64,000 nucleotides of DNA. It comes from Thiohalophilus thiocyanatoxydans (GTDB lineage Bacteria; Pseudomonadota; Gammaproteobacteria; UBA6429; Thiohalophilaceae). A program made the position numbers and the translations under genes. How positions within the stretch are numbered: position 1 is the stretch's first letter; every line of letters starts with the position of its first letter. Below, piece by piece: positions 33,505 through 42,483 of the stretch. Below the pieces are notes generated by a model. That model was not told the DNA's origin. It saw nothing but the letters and a program-made list of their open reading frames with translations, and searched no databases. The stretch covers positions 372,001 to 436,000 of the forward strand of contig NZ_SOQX01000002.1 of assembly GCF_004366735.1 (NCBI RefSeq), written 5' to 3'.

Positions 33505-35021
33505 GTGCCGCTTCCTCCCAGGACCGCGCGAATATAGATCTCCGGCTGCAGCAGTTGTTCGGCAATAGTGCGGGTCACGGCGTCCACCGGCCCGGCGCCG
33601 ATCACCAGGACGAGACACAACAGCACCAGGCCGCCGACCGGGAGCAGTTCCGTGCTCAAACGCCGCGCGGCTTGAGACCGCTTCTCAGCGGGGTTGTCAC
33701 CGGGCACCGAACGATAGAAGAGCACGCTGCCCGAGCGCGCCAGGGCAATGATGGTCAACAGGCCGCCACCGAGCACGATCGCCAGTACCCAGGCGATGGC
33801 CGGGCTGTCCAGCGCCGCGCGCAGGATCAGGAACTTGCCCACAAAGCCTGACAGCGGCGGCAGCCCGGCCACCAGCAGGGCGAGAATGAAAAAGAGCCCG
33901 CCGAGCAGCCGGCGATCCACCAGGACCCCATTGGGGGCAAACCGATCCCCGGCGTCCACGCGGCGCCGGGCAATGCTGTCGGCCAGCAGGAAGAAGGCGC
34001 CGCCGGCAAAGCAGGTATGCGGCAGATAATAGAGGCCGGCGGCAATCCCGTTGACGCCGCCCAGGGCAAAGGCGGTGAGCAGGCTGCCGACCGAGAGGAC
34101 CACCAGCCAGGCGATCTGCCGGCGCAGGGCGGTGCTGGCCATTACACCCAGGGTCCCCAGTACCAGGGTGGTCAGGGCCAGCGGCAACAGCCAGGCATCG
34201 AGCAGGTCCGCGGCGGCTCCCTGACCATAGAGCAGGGTGTCCAGGCGCAAGATGCCGTAGGCGCCGACCTTGGTCATGATCACGAACAGCGCCGCCACCG
34301 GGGCGGTGGCGGCCGAGTAGGCCGCCGGCAACCAGAGGTGAAGCGGCACCAGCGCTGCCTTGAGCGCGAACACCCCGAACAGCAGCAGCCCGGCCAGGCG
34401 CACCAGCCCGATCTGCTCCGGGGTGACCTGACGGATCTGCACAGCCAGATCGGCCATGTTGAGCGTACCGAAGACGCCGTACAGGGTGCCGACGGCAAAC
34501 AGAAACAGCGTGGAGCCGGCCAGGTTGATGACCACAAAGTGAAGGCCGGCGCGGGTTCGTTGCGGGCCGCTGCCATGCAGCAAGAGCCCGTAGGAGGCGA
34601 GCAGCAGGATCTCGAAAAAGACGAACAGGTTGAACAGATCCCCGGTCAGAAACGCCCCCTGCAGACCGAACAGTTGCAGCTGAAACAGCACATGAAAATG
34701 GCGTCCGGCCCGATCCGCCCCCTGGCAGGCATAGAGCAGGGCGAACAGGCCCAGCAGGGCGGTGATGAGCACCATCCAGGCGGCGAGCGGATCGGCGACC
34801 AGGACGATACCGAAGGGGGCCTGCCAGTTGCCCAGTGCATAGACCTGCAGCGGTCCGTCGAGCACGTGCTGTAACAGGATCACGGCCACGCTCACCTGGG
34901 CCAGCAGGGCCAGCAGACCGAGGCCCCGTTGCCAGCGGACTGTGATCCGGCGCAGCAGGAGCAACAGGATGCCGCTTAACAGCGGCAGAAGGATGGGTGC
35001 GATAACCAGATGGGTCGTCAT
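33501..35021 (-). CDS. mrpD: MrpD/MnhD, NuoN/L-like proton-channel subunit
   Basis: The 506-aa polytopic protein belongs to the NADH-quinone oxidoreductase M/N-like family. It carries the lysine-containing helices LFGVFALKAALVPLHLWLP and a glutamate in LFVFFEILLLASYGLLL typical of proton translocation. It lies fourth in the transcribed order, after mrpC, with overlapping starts and stops. Confidence 0.95.
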   Translation of the reverse strand: MTTHLVIAPILLPLLSGILLLLLRRITVRWQRGLGLLALLAQVSVAVILLQHVLDGPLQVYALGNWQAPFGIVLVADPLAAWMVLITALLGLFALLYACQGADRAGRHFHVLFQLQLFGLQGAFLTGDLFNLFVFFEILLLASYGLLLHGSGPQRTRAGLHFVVINLAGSTLFLFAVGTLYGVFGTLNMADLAVQIRQVTPEQIGLVRLAGLLLFGVFALKAALVPLHLWLPAAYSAATAPVAALFVIMTKVGAYGILRLDTLLYGQGAAADLLDAWLLPLALTTLVLGTLGVMASTALRRQIAWLVVLSVGSLLTAFALGGVNGIAAGLYYLPHTCFAGGAFFLLADSIARRRVDAGDRFAPNGVLVDRRLLGGLFFILALLVAGLPPLSGFVGKFLILRAALDSPAIAWVLAIVLGGGLLTIIALARSGSVLFYRSVPGDNPAEKRSQAARRLSTELLPVGGLVLLCLVLVIGAGPVDAVTRTIAEQLLQPEIYIRAVLGGSGT

Positions 35022-35344
35022 GACTCGCGCCCGTCCACGTGATCATTGCCCAGTTCCGCGCGCGCTTTGAGGGCCAGCACGATGGCAAAGGCGGTCATAC
35101 CGAAACTGATGACAATGGCGGTGAGCACCAGGGCCTGGGGCAGGGGATCGGTATACTGGCTGATACCCTCGCGAATGATCGGCGGTTGCCCGATGGTCAG
35201 CCGGCCCATGGCGAACAGAAAGACGTTGACCGCATAGGAGAGCAGGGTCAGTCCCAGTACCACCGGAAAGCTGCGTCCGCGCAGCATCAGATAGACGCCG
35301 CAGGCGGTCAGCACACCGATGATCAGCGATAACAGTGCTTCCAT
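35018..35344 (-). CDS. mrpC: MrpC/MnhC, NuoK-like subunit
   Basis: The 108-aa protein has three membrane helices and resembles NuoK (LLSYAVNVFLF, DPLPQALVLTAIVISFG). It shares 4 nt with mrpD and its start touches the end of the mrpA frame, so all Mrp genes are coupled. Confidence 0.94.
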   Translation of the reverse strand: MEALLSLIIGVLTACGVYLMLRGRSFPVVLGLTLLSYAVNVFLFAMGRLTIGQPPIIREGISQYTDPLPQALVLTAIVISFGMTAFAIVLALKARAELGNDHVDGRES

Positions 35345-38154
35345 CAGGCTGACTCTCCGGCGGGTTTGTGTTCCGTATCATCGCCGCTGTGCAACATGCC
35401 GATAAAGATCAGAATCAGCAAGGTGGCGCCGACCACGGTCAGATAAACGCCCAGATCGAACAGCATGGCCGAGGCCAGTTCAAACTCGCCGACGATCGGC
35501 CAGTGCATATGACTGAAGGTGGAAGTCAAAAACGGATAGCCGAACCACCAGCTGCCCAGCCCGGTGAGGGTGGCCAGCAACAGCCCGACGCCGATCACCG
35601 GGTGCATGTTGGCGGGCAGGCGCGCCTGGGTCCAGCGAACGCCGTTGGCCAGATACTGGGTGATCAGCGCCACGGCGGTCACCAGCCCGGCGATGAAACC
35701 GCCACCGGGCAGATTGTGCCCGCGCAGCAGAATAAACAGTGAGACCAGCAGGGCCATGGGCAGCAATATCCGGGTCAGGGAGCCCATGATGGCGGGGTGG
35801 ACGTCCCGATCCCACGGCCGGCCGCGGCGATCGACCGTGGGCCCGCTCAGGCTCAGATGCTCCAGCATGGCGTAGATCCCCAGTGCCGCCAGCGCCAGGA
35901 CCGTGATCTCGCCGAGGGTATCAAAGCCACGGAAGTCGACCAGGATCACGTTGACCACATTGGTGCCACCGCCCCCGCTGACGCTGTTGTCGAGAAAGTA
36001 GTCGGAGATGCTGGTAAAGGGCCGGGTCAACACCGCCCAGCTCAACAGGGCGGCGCCGCCGCCGGCGGCCAGCGCCAGCAGCCCATCGCGAGCGCGGCGC
36101 CACAGCCCGGATTCCGGGAGTTGCCGCTGGGGCAGGTAGTAGAGGGCCAGCAGCAGCAGGACGATGGTGACCACCTCCACCGAGAGCTGGGTCAGGGCCA
36201 GATCCGGGGCAGAGAATTTGACGAAAATCAGCGCCACGATCAGCCCCACCGCGCCCATCACGATCAGACTCAACAGCCGTCGACGATGCAGCAGCACGGT
36301 TGCCAGCGCGGCGGCAATGACGCCCGCCGCGGCGACCAGACTGACGCCATCGAGCGGCAGCGTAGTGCGCGGGCCGCGCAGGATACCGTCACCGGCCGCA
36401 AAGCCGCTGATCCCCAGCACCAGCGCGCTGAATACAAACCAGGCCAGCATGCGTTGCAGGGAGCCGATATCGGTGTGCCGGGTAATCGCGGCTGCCAGGG
36501 CGTGGAGCGCGCGCAGCAGGGCGTCGAATACCTTGCTGGCCTGAACATAGGGCTCGAAACGATCATGCAAGCGAAACAGCGGGTAACGCAGGCTGTATAC
36601 CAGCAAGCCGCCGATCAGGGCGATGAGGCTCATCAACAGTGCCGGGCTGAGACCGTGCCAGATGGCCAGATCAAAATACGGCAGCGGTGCCTGCAGCACC
36701 CCGCCGGCGGCAATGCGCAACAGCGGTTCGACGGTCAGGGTCGGCAGGATCCCCACCAGCAAGCACAACGCCACCAGCATCTCCACGGGCACTTTCATCC
36801 AGCGCGGGGGTTCGTGAGGCGTTTTGGGCAGCCCGATCGGCTCGCCGTTGAAAAACACATCGTGAATAAAGCGAATGGAATAGGCGAAGGCGAAAATCCC
36901 CGACAGCGTCACCAGCGCGGGCAGTATCCAGCCCAGTTGCAGATAGGTGGCGGCGCTGACCGCCTCGGCAAAGAACATCTCCTTGGAGAGGAACCCGTTG
37001 AGCAGGGGCACCCCGGCCATGGCCCCGGCCGCCACCATCGCCAGCAGGGCGGTATGCGGCATGTACTTCCACAGGCCGTTGAGCTGGCGCATGTCGCGCG
37101 AGCCGGCTTCGTGATCGATGATCCCGGCGGCCATGAACAGCGACGCCTTGAAGATGGCGTGATTGATGATATGGAACACCCCGGCCACCGCCGCCAGCGG
37201 GGTACCGATGCCGAACAGCAAGGTGATCAGGCCCAGATGGCTGATGGTGGAGTAGGCCAGCAGTCCCTTGAGATCGTGTTTGAACAGCGCGACGATGGCG
37301 CCGACCAGCAGGGTAATCAGCCCGGCGCCGCCCACCAGCCAGGACCACTCCGGGGTGTTCGACAGGGCCGGAAAAAACCGCGCCAGCAAAAAGACCCCGG
37401 CCTTGACCATGGTGGCCGAGTGCAGATAGGCGGAGACCGGGGTGGGGGCCGCCATTGCATTGGGCAACCAGAAGTGAAACGGGAACTGGGCGGACTTGGT
37501 AAAGGCGCCGAGCAGAATCAGGATCAACACCGTCAGGTATTGCGGGTGATTGCGAATCAGTTCACCGGAATCCAGGATGACGGACAGTTCATAACTGCCG
37601 ACCATCTCGCCCAGCAGTACAAAGCCCCCGAACATCGCCAGGCCGCCGGCGCCGGTGATAGCCAGCGCCATGCGCGCGCCGTTGCGGGCGTCGCTGCGCT
37701 CCTGCCAGTAACTGATCAACAAAAATGACGACAGACTGGTCATTTCCCAGAAGATCAAAAGCTGGATGATGTTTTCCGACAGGACGATGCCCAGCATGGC
37801 GCCCATGAACAGCATCAAATAGGCGTAAAACCGTCCCATGCAGTCCCGCTCGGAGAGATAGTAGCGGGCATAGATGACGATCAGCAGGCCGATCCCCAGA
37901 ATCAGCAGGGCAAACAGCATTCCCAGACCGTCGAGGCGAAAGACCAGATCCAGCCCCACCGTCGGTATCCAGCTCCAGCGTTCGATGGTGGTTTCGCCGT
38001 CAATGACCGGTGTCATCAAAAACAGCAACTGGATCAACGCCACCACCACCACCACGCCGGAGAGCCACGCGGCGTGCAGTCGCCCGAAGCGGGAGACCAG
38101 TGCAGCCAGCATGCTGCCGACAAAGATTGTGAGTACCAGTCCCAGCAGACTCAT
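35344..38154 (-). CDS. mrpA: MrpAB fusion, large Na+/H+ antiporter subunit
   Basis: The 936-aa protein has a NuoL-like N-terminal two-thirds ([33 protein letters not shown]-type region), an MrpA C-domain ([18 protein letters not shown]), and a final MrpB domain ([16 protein letters not shown]). There is no separate mrpB gene, so the operon is mrpABCDEFG with A and B fused. The antiporter exports Na+ using the proton gradient and helps pH and salt tolerance. Confidence 0.95.
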   Translation of the reverse strand: [936 protein letters not shown]

Positions 38155-38256
38155 GGGTCGCGTTTTATCCTTCTACAGACAACGGGTTTTTATGCCGTGA
38201 ACATAACTGTCAGGTTTGCTGTGGCGCAACGCAACGCACAATACCACAAGCGACTC

Positions 38257-38631
38257 TCAGGTGCTTGCCTGGGGCGGTATTGTCGGCGGGGTCATTGGTC
38301 GTTTTTCATACAGGTACAACCAGCCCTTGACAATGCGGTACACCACCCAGAAAAAAGTCGCGAGCAGGATCAGCCAGCCGATCACAATGAAGTAAGTGAT
38401 GGCACCGACGATCAAGCCGAGCAGACCGTACCAGAAAGTGCGGATTTGCCAGCGAAAATGGGATTCGAGCCAGGTGCCGCGCACGTCATCCAGTTTGACA
38501 TAATTGACAATTACCGCGATGACATAGGTGATTGCCGTGACATACGCCAATGCCTGCAACAGATAGACAATGTGGGTCAGCTTGACCAGATTGTCGAGGG
38601 GGTCCTGATAGGGGTCGTAGGTCGGTTCCAT
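38257..38631 (-). CDS. 124-aa membrane protein, DUF4870-like
   Basis: The protein has an N-terminal cytoplasmic segment, then three to four hydrophobic helices (LLQALAYVTAITYVIAVIVNYV, FWYGLLGLIVGAITYFIVIGWLILLATFFWVVYRIVKG). The pattern with DDVRGTWLESHFRWQIRTFWYG is that of small proteobacterial membrane proteins of the DUF4870/YidH-like group. The function is unknown. It lies between mrpA and the M61 peptidase gene on the same strand. Confidence 0.75.
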   Translation of the reverse strand: MEPTYDPYQDPLDNLVKLTHIVYLLQALAYVTAITYVIAVIVNYVKLDDVRGTWLESHFRWQIRTFWYGLLGLIVGAITYFIVIGWLILLATFFWVVYRIVKGWLYLYEKRPMTPPTIPPQAST

Positions 38632-38706
38632 GTGTTGTTTTGTGCCAGGTTGTTGTTATGCCGGTTATCAAAATAAGGGCGTACAGGCGATTCAATGCCC
38701 GGGGCT

Positions 38707-40569
38707 TTATTGATTGACAGCCTGTTTTGTCGAAGCCGCTTCATCCGCAAGTTGCAGCCAGTTTGCACGGGCCGACGATTGTGTCGCGCTGGCATCCGCC
38801 TGCCAGGTTAAATAGACCGTATCGGCCGGCGCCGGTTCCAGACGGAGTCGGGTTTCAAACAGTTCATCCCGCCGAAAGGCGTGTATTGTGACGGGTGTAT
38901 CAAGCGGGTAATTCTCCAGCCGGGGCTCCAGGCTGGTTTTGCCGACCTTGATGCCGTCCCAGGCAATGATCACATCCCCGGCGGAGAGGCCCGCTTTTTG
39001 CGCCGGGCCGTTGTCGAACACATGGCTGAGCCGGGCACCGGTATTGTCGTCGACGATCCGTGCGCCAAGCCAGGGTTGGGGCCGGTTGCTGATCTCTTCC
39101 GCGGCCGGCTCACCACCCCTGTCATCGGCATTGCGTGCGGGGCGCAGTTGAAAATCGATCTCCAGATCGGCGAACAGCTCCTGTAATGGCGGATCCTCGG
39201 TGCCGTAGACATAACGGCTGAAAAACTCGCTCAGATCCCGCCCGGCGATATCCGCCGCCAGTTGTTCGATCCCGCCTTCGGGCACACCGATCCCCGCCTT
39301 GCCGTATTCCTGCCAGAGGCGCCGCATCAGATCGTCCAGTGAGCGCTGTTGATCCGTTACCCGGCGCAGGGTCAGATCCAGCGCCAGGGCAATCAACGCG
39401 CCTTTGCTGTAATAACTGACGATGTTATTCGGGGCGCTTTCATCCTGTTTGTAAAACTTGTTCCAGGCATCGAAGCTGCTGTCGGCGACACTCTGTTTGA
39501 AACGTCCCGCGCCGCGCCAGACGCGGGTGACGGTCTGGCCCAGCAGCTGGAGATAACTTTGCGGCTCGATCAGCGCGCTGCGCACCAGCGCCAGATCATC
39601 GTAATAGGAGGTGATGCCTTCGAAGGCCCATAACTGCCGGGTCGGGGTTTCGCGACTCAGATCGTAGGGCATGAAGACCGCTGGCTTGATGCGCTTGATA
39701 TTCCACAGATGAAAATATTCATGGCTGCACAGGCCGAGAAAATTGCGATAGTTGTCGGTCATTGTTTCCTGTCCCGGCTGCGGCAGATCCTCGCGACTGC
39801 ATAACAGGCTGGTGGAGCTGCGATGCTCCAGTCCACCGTAACCTTCACCGACGGCCATCACCATAAACAGGTAGCGCTCCATGGGGGGCAGCTCGCCGAA
39901 CATAGCGACGTGGGTGGTGCAGATTTTTTCCAGATCCCGGCACAGGCGGGGCAGATCGGCGCGGTGTTTGCCGGTGATGACAATGTCATGCGGCGTGCCG
40001 GCGACCTCGAAGGAGGCGAGATCGAACTGGCCCATCTCCACCGGGTGATCGATCAACTCATCATAGTCACGGGCCAGATAGCTGCCGAACTGGTACAGCT
40101 CCGCATCCAGGCGCGGCAGGGTGGTGGCGAGCCGCCAGTTTTCATAGGCCGTGCCCGCCGGCGGGGCAATATCGACCCGGCAGGGTTGCTCGCTCTGGCC
40201 GTCGACGGCGATAAAGACACTGGTGCCATTGAAGTAGCCGTGGCCGGTATCCAGGTGCGCGCCGCGCACCGACAGATCCCAGGCATAGACCTCGTATTCT
40301 ATATATAAGGGCCCGTCACAGGGCGCGACCTGCCAGCGTGCCTTGTCCCGCTTCTCTACCGTCACCGGGTTATGGTTACGATCAGTCGCGTTGAGCCAGA
40401 CAATGTTTCGGGCAAAGTCGCGGATCATGTAACTGCCGGGAATCCAGTTCGGCATGCTCAGTCGCTGGCCGTCCGGATCCGGTTGATCGACGCGACAGCG
40501 AACTCGAAACAGATGGGCTTCGGGGGAAACCGGAAAAATGGAATAGGCTATCGAATAAGTCTGGTTCAC
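38707..40569 (-). CDS. M61-family (glycyl) aminopeptidase with PDZ domain
   Basis: The 620-aa protein has the zinc motif HEYFH in CSHEYFHLWNIKRIKP, the M61 N-terminal beta domain (MPNWIPGSYMIRDFARNI) and a C-terminal PDZ-like domain (GPAQKAGLSAGDVIIAWDG). M61 enzymes cleave N-terminal glycine or other residues; many are cytoplasmic. No signal peptide is visible. It is 14 nt from the secretin-like gene in the same direction. Confidence 0.92.
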   Translation of the reverse strand: MNQTYSIAYSIFPVSPEAHLFRVRCRVDQPDPDGQRLSMPNWIPGSYMIRDFARNIVWLNATDRNHNPVTVEKRDKARWQVAPCDGPLYIEYEVYAWDLSVRGAHLDTGHGYFNGTSVFIAVDGQSEQPCRVDIAPPAGTAYENWRLATTLPRLDAELYQFGSYLARDYDELIDHPVEMGQFDLASFEVAGTPHDIVITGKHRADLPRLCRDLEKICTTHVAMFGELPPMERYLFMVMAVGEGYGGLEHRSSTSLLCSREDLPQPGQETMTDNYRNFLGLCSHEYFHLWNIKRIKPAVFMPYDLSRETPTRQLWAFEGITSYYDDLALVRSALIEPQSYLQLLGQTVTRVWRGAGRFKQSVADSSFDAWNKFYKQDESAPNNIVSYYSKGALIALALDLTLRRVTDQQRSLDDLMRRLWQEYGKAGIGVPEGGIEQLAADIAGRDLSEFFSRYVYGTEDPPLQELFADLEIDFQLRPARNADDRGGEPAAEEISNRPQPWLGARIVDDNTGARLSHVFDNGPAQKAGLSAGDVIIAWDGIKVGKTSLEPRLENYPLDTPVTIHAFRRDELFETRLRLEPAPADTVYLTWQADASATQSSARANWLQLADEAASTKQAVNQ

Positions 40570-40583
40570 AACAACCTCGTGAG

Positions 40584-41474
40584 TTACGGCTGGAGTTCGA
40601 TTTTAACAAAGACGCGCTGGCGCCGTTCACTGTCACTTCGACGGGAGTAGGTGGTACCGCGCTGCCGGCTTTGCCGGCTTTCATGCGTGCCGCCCAGTTC
40701 CACCCATTCACCGAGACGGGTATTCACGGTCGTCGTCAGTCCACTGACATCAATCCGTCCGTTACGGGTGTCGTTAACGGCGGCGCGTTGCGGACGAATA
40801 AACAGCTGTACCTGTTCGCCATTGAGCCGGGGACGGATTTGAACGCCGCGGCGGACCGTGTGATAACGGGTCGTGCGAGTGACGGTGCCGTCGGGATTGG
40901 TGGTCTGTTCGCGGATCGGCCTGGCCTGACCGGTGTGGATGGTGGCCCATTGGCCCTCCTGAACCCGGATGGTCTGCGCGGACGGCGCCTTCGAGCGGGT
41001 TCGGGAGCGGGACAGGTCGACCCCGCCGCGGATGCCGTCCCCGGTTTCCCGGCCACCCTCAATGACCCCGCGTTTTTTATCCGGGTCCGGCGCCTCGGCG
41101 CGCGCTTCGACTGAACCGTTACCCAGCCGGCCCCGGGCCGTAATTGACTGCTCGGCCTCGATAGCCTGGTAATCGGTGGAGACGTACACAGTTAATTCCC
41201 GCGGCGCGGTGTCCAGCTTGTCCAGCAGCTGGCGAATCTCTTCATGATTGCGTGGTGTGGTGCGAACAATCAATTTGTAATCGGTACCGCTTACCGTACC
41301 GCCTTTGGCGACAAACGGTTTGACCATGGGGACCACTTCCTCCGCCGTGCGATGGCGCAGATCGATTACGTCCAGTTCCATCGCCGCGGCGATCAGCGGC
41401 GGGCTACAGAGTAGCCCGGCCAATAACAGCGGCATGAACAGGAAACGTTTGATCAGGAATAAAACAGGCTTCAC
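40584..41474 (-). CDS. secretin-like exported protein (short)
   Basis: From GTG 41474 the 296-aa precursor has a signal peptide (KPVLFLIKRFLFMPLLLAG). A secretin N-like domain follows (ELDVIDLRHRTAEEVVPMVKPF, VRTTPRNHEEIRQLLDKLD), and then a region like the start of a secretin core (GVQIRPRL, TTVNTRLGEWVELGG). It is far shorter than pore-forming secretins, and the family function is unclear. No ATG exists in frame near the signal peptide, hence the GTG start. Confidence 0.75.
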   Translation of the reverse strand: MKPVLFLIKRFLFMPLLLAGLLCSPPLIAAAMELDVIDLRHRTAEEVVPMVKPFVAKGGTVSGTDYKLIVRTTPRNHEEIRQLLDKLDTAPRELTVYVSTDYQAIEAEQSITARGRLGNGSVEARAEAPDPDKKRGVIEGGRETGDGIRGGVDLSRSRTRSKAPSAQTIRVQEGQWATIHTGQARPIREQTTNPDGTVTRTTRYHTVRRGVQIRPRLNGEQVQLFIRPQRAAVNDTRNGRIDVSGLTTTVNTRLGEWVELGGTHESRQSRQRGTTYSRRSDSERRQRVFVKIELQP

Positions 41475-41499
41475 GCTGCGTCTCTGCGGTGAAATGATG

Positions 41500-42030
41500 T
41501 TACAAATGGAGCCGACGCGCGTCGGTCGGCACCTGGCTGTGATCCCAGACTTCATTAAAGTGCTGCAACAGGTAGTGGGCCAGCTTGGGATCGTTGTAGT
41601 TAACAATGCCCTGGTAACGATCCGCCTGCTGGCGGTGTAGTACCGCCCGTTCATCCACGATAAAAAAGCTTTCGAGATTGTTCGCATACTCCTTGTGAAT
41701 TTCCCGGATTTCCATCGAGCTGCTCAGGTGCCGGGACAGTTCGATCAGTCGATGGCCCGATTTGACCAGGGGATCGATATCCCGAATCAGAATGCGGATC
41801 CGTGACTGGGGATGACGCGTCGCCAGGCGGCGTAACGCCTCATTGAATTCCTGCTGGTCGTAGAGTTTACCGTCCAGGTACCGGCTGTAGACGGACAGGC
41901 TGCGGCGTCCCTTGTTGAGCATGTTGAGCAGGGTCTGATAATTATCCTGGCTGTCGTCGATCGTCAGCTCGCCGGTCTGCTCGCCGATCTCGGCACGGGT
42001 TAACGCCGGGGTGTCGTGAATCTGTGTCAT
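41500..42030 (-). CDS. 176-aa PLD-like protein without HKD motif (DUF7931-like)
   Basis: The protein has the fold pattern of a phospholipase D-like domain (RRSLSVYSRYLDGKLYDQQEFNEALRRL, IRILIRDIDPLVKSGHRLIELSRHL), but the catalytic HxKxxxxD is not present, so it is probably not a hydrolase. It has the same neighbours (GNAT, RoxA, PurB) as in other gammaproteobacteria, from memory. The function is unknown. Confidence 0.7.
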   Translation of the reverse strand: MTQIHDTPALTRAEIGEQTGELTIDDSQDNYQTLLNMLNKGRRSLSVYSRYLDGKLYDQQEFNEALRRLATRHPQSRIRILIRDIDPLVKSGHRLIELSRHLSSSMEIREIHKEYANNLESFFIVDERAVLHRQQADRYQGIVNYNDPKLAHYLLQHFNEVWDHSQVPTDARRLHL

Positions 42031-42039
42031 GGTAAAATT

Positions 42040-42483
42040 CTAGTCGATCCGGGCCAGTTCCAGAACCATTCTTTTATGCGGGATACCGGCATCCATGAAG
42101 GTCTCCCCCTCGCTGTGGAATCCGGCTTTGGCATAAAACCCTTCAGCCCCGAGCTGGGCGTTCAAAAATACCCGGGACAGGTGCTGCTCGCGGGCCATCT
42201 CCAGCAGGCGTCGGAGCATTGCCGCGCCCACGCCCTGACCCCGCCAGGCTGGCAGCACTGCCATGCGACCGATGTGACCCTCTGGCAGGAGTCGGGCCGT
42301 GGCCACCGGGGTGCCGTCGCCGGCTGTCACCAGCAGATGTCTGGCGTGCTCATCCTGGCCGTCCCACTCGAGTTCCTCGGGTACCTGCTGTTCCTCGATA
42401 AAGACCCGCCGGCGGACGGCTTCGATGGCCGGGCGCGCCTCGGCGAAGGTCGGCTGTGCGAGATTGAACTCAGTCCGCTTCAT
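42040..42483 (-). CDS. GNAT-family N-acetyltransferase
   Basis: The 147-aa protein has the acetyl-CoA loop MAVLPAWRGQGVGAAMLRRLL and ends like YjcF/ElaA enzymes (FYAKAGFHSEGETFMDAGIPH). Its start overlaps the roxA end by 14 nt, so the pair is co-translated. The substrate is unknown. Confidence 0.88.
   Translation of the reverse strand: MKRTEFNLAQPTFAEARPAIEAVRRRVFIEEQQVPEELEWDGQDEHARHLLVTAGDGTPVATARLLPEGHIGRMAVLPAWRGQGVGAAMLRRLLEMAREQHLSRVFLNAQLGAEGFYAKAGFHSEGETFMDAGIPHKRMVLELARID

Noticed and set aside
34280-34576. alternative minus-strand frame inside mrpD
   Set aside because: Out-of-frame shadow with skewed Cys/Arg/Ser content; the mrpD frame is fully accounted for.
35797-37728. 643-aa plus-strand frame opposite mrpA
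   Set aside because: Antisense shadow of a GC-rich membrane protein gene; composition is Gln/Gly/His/Arg-rich with no domain.
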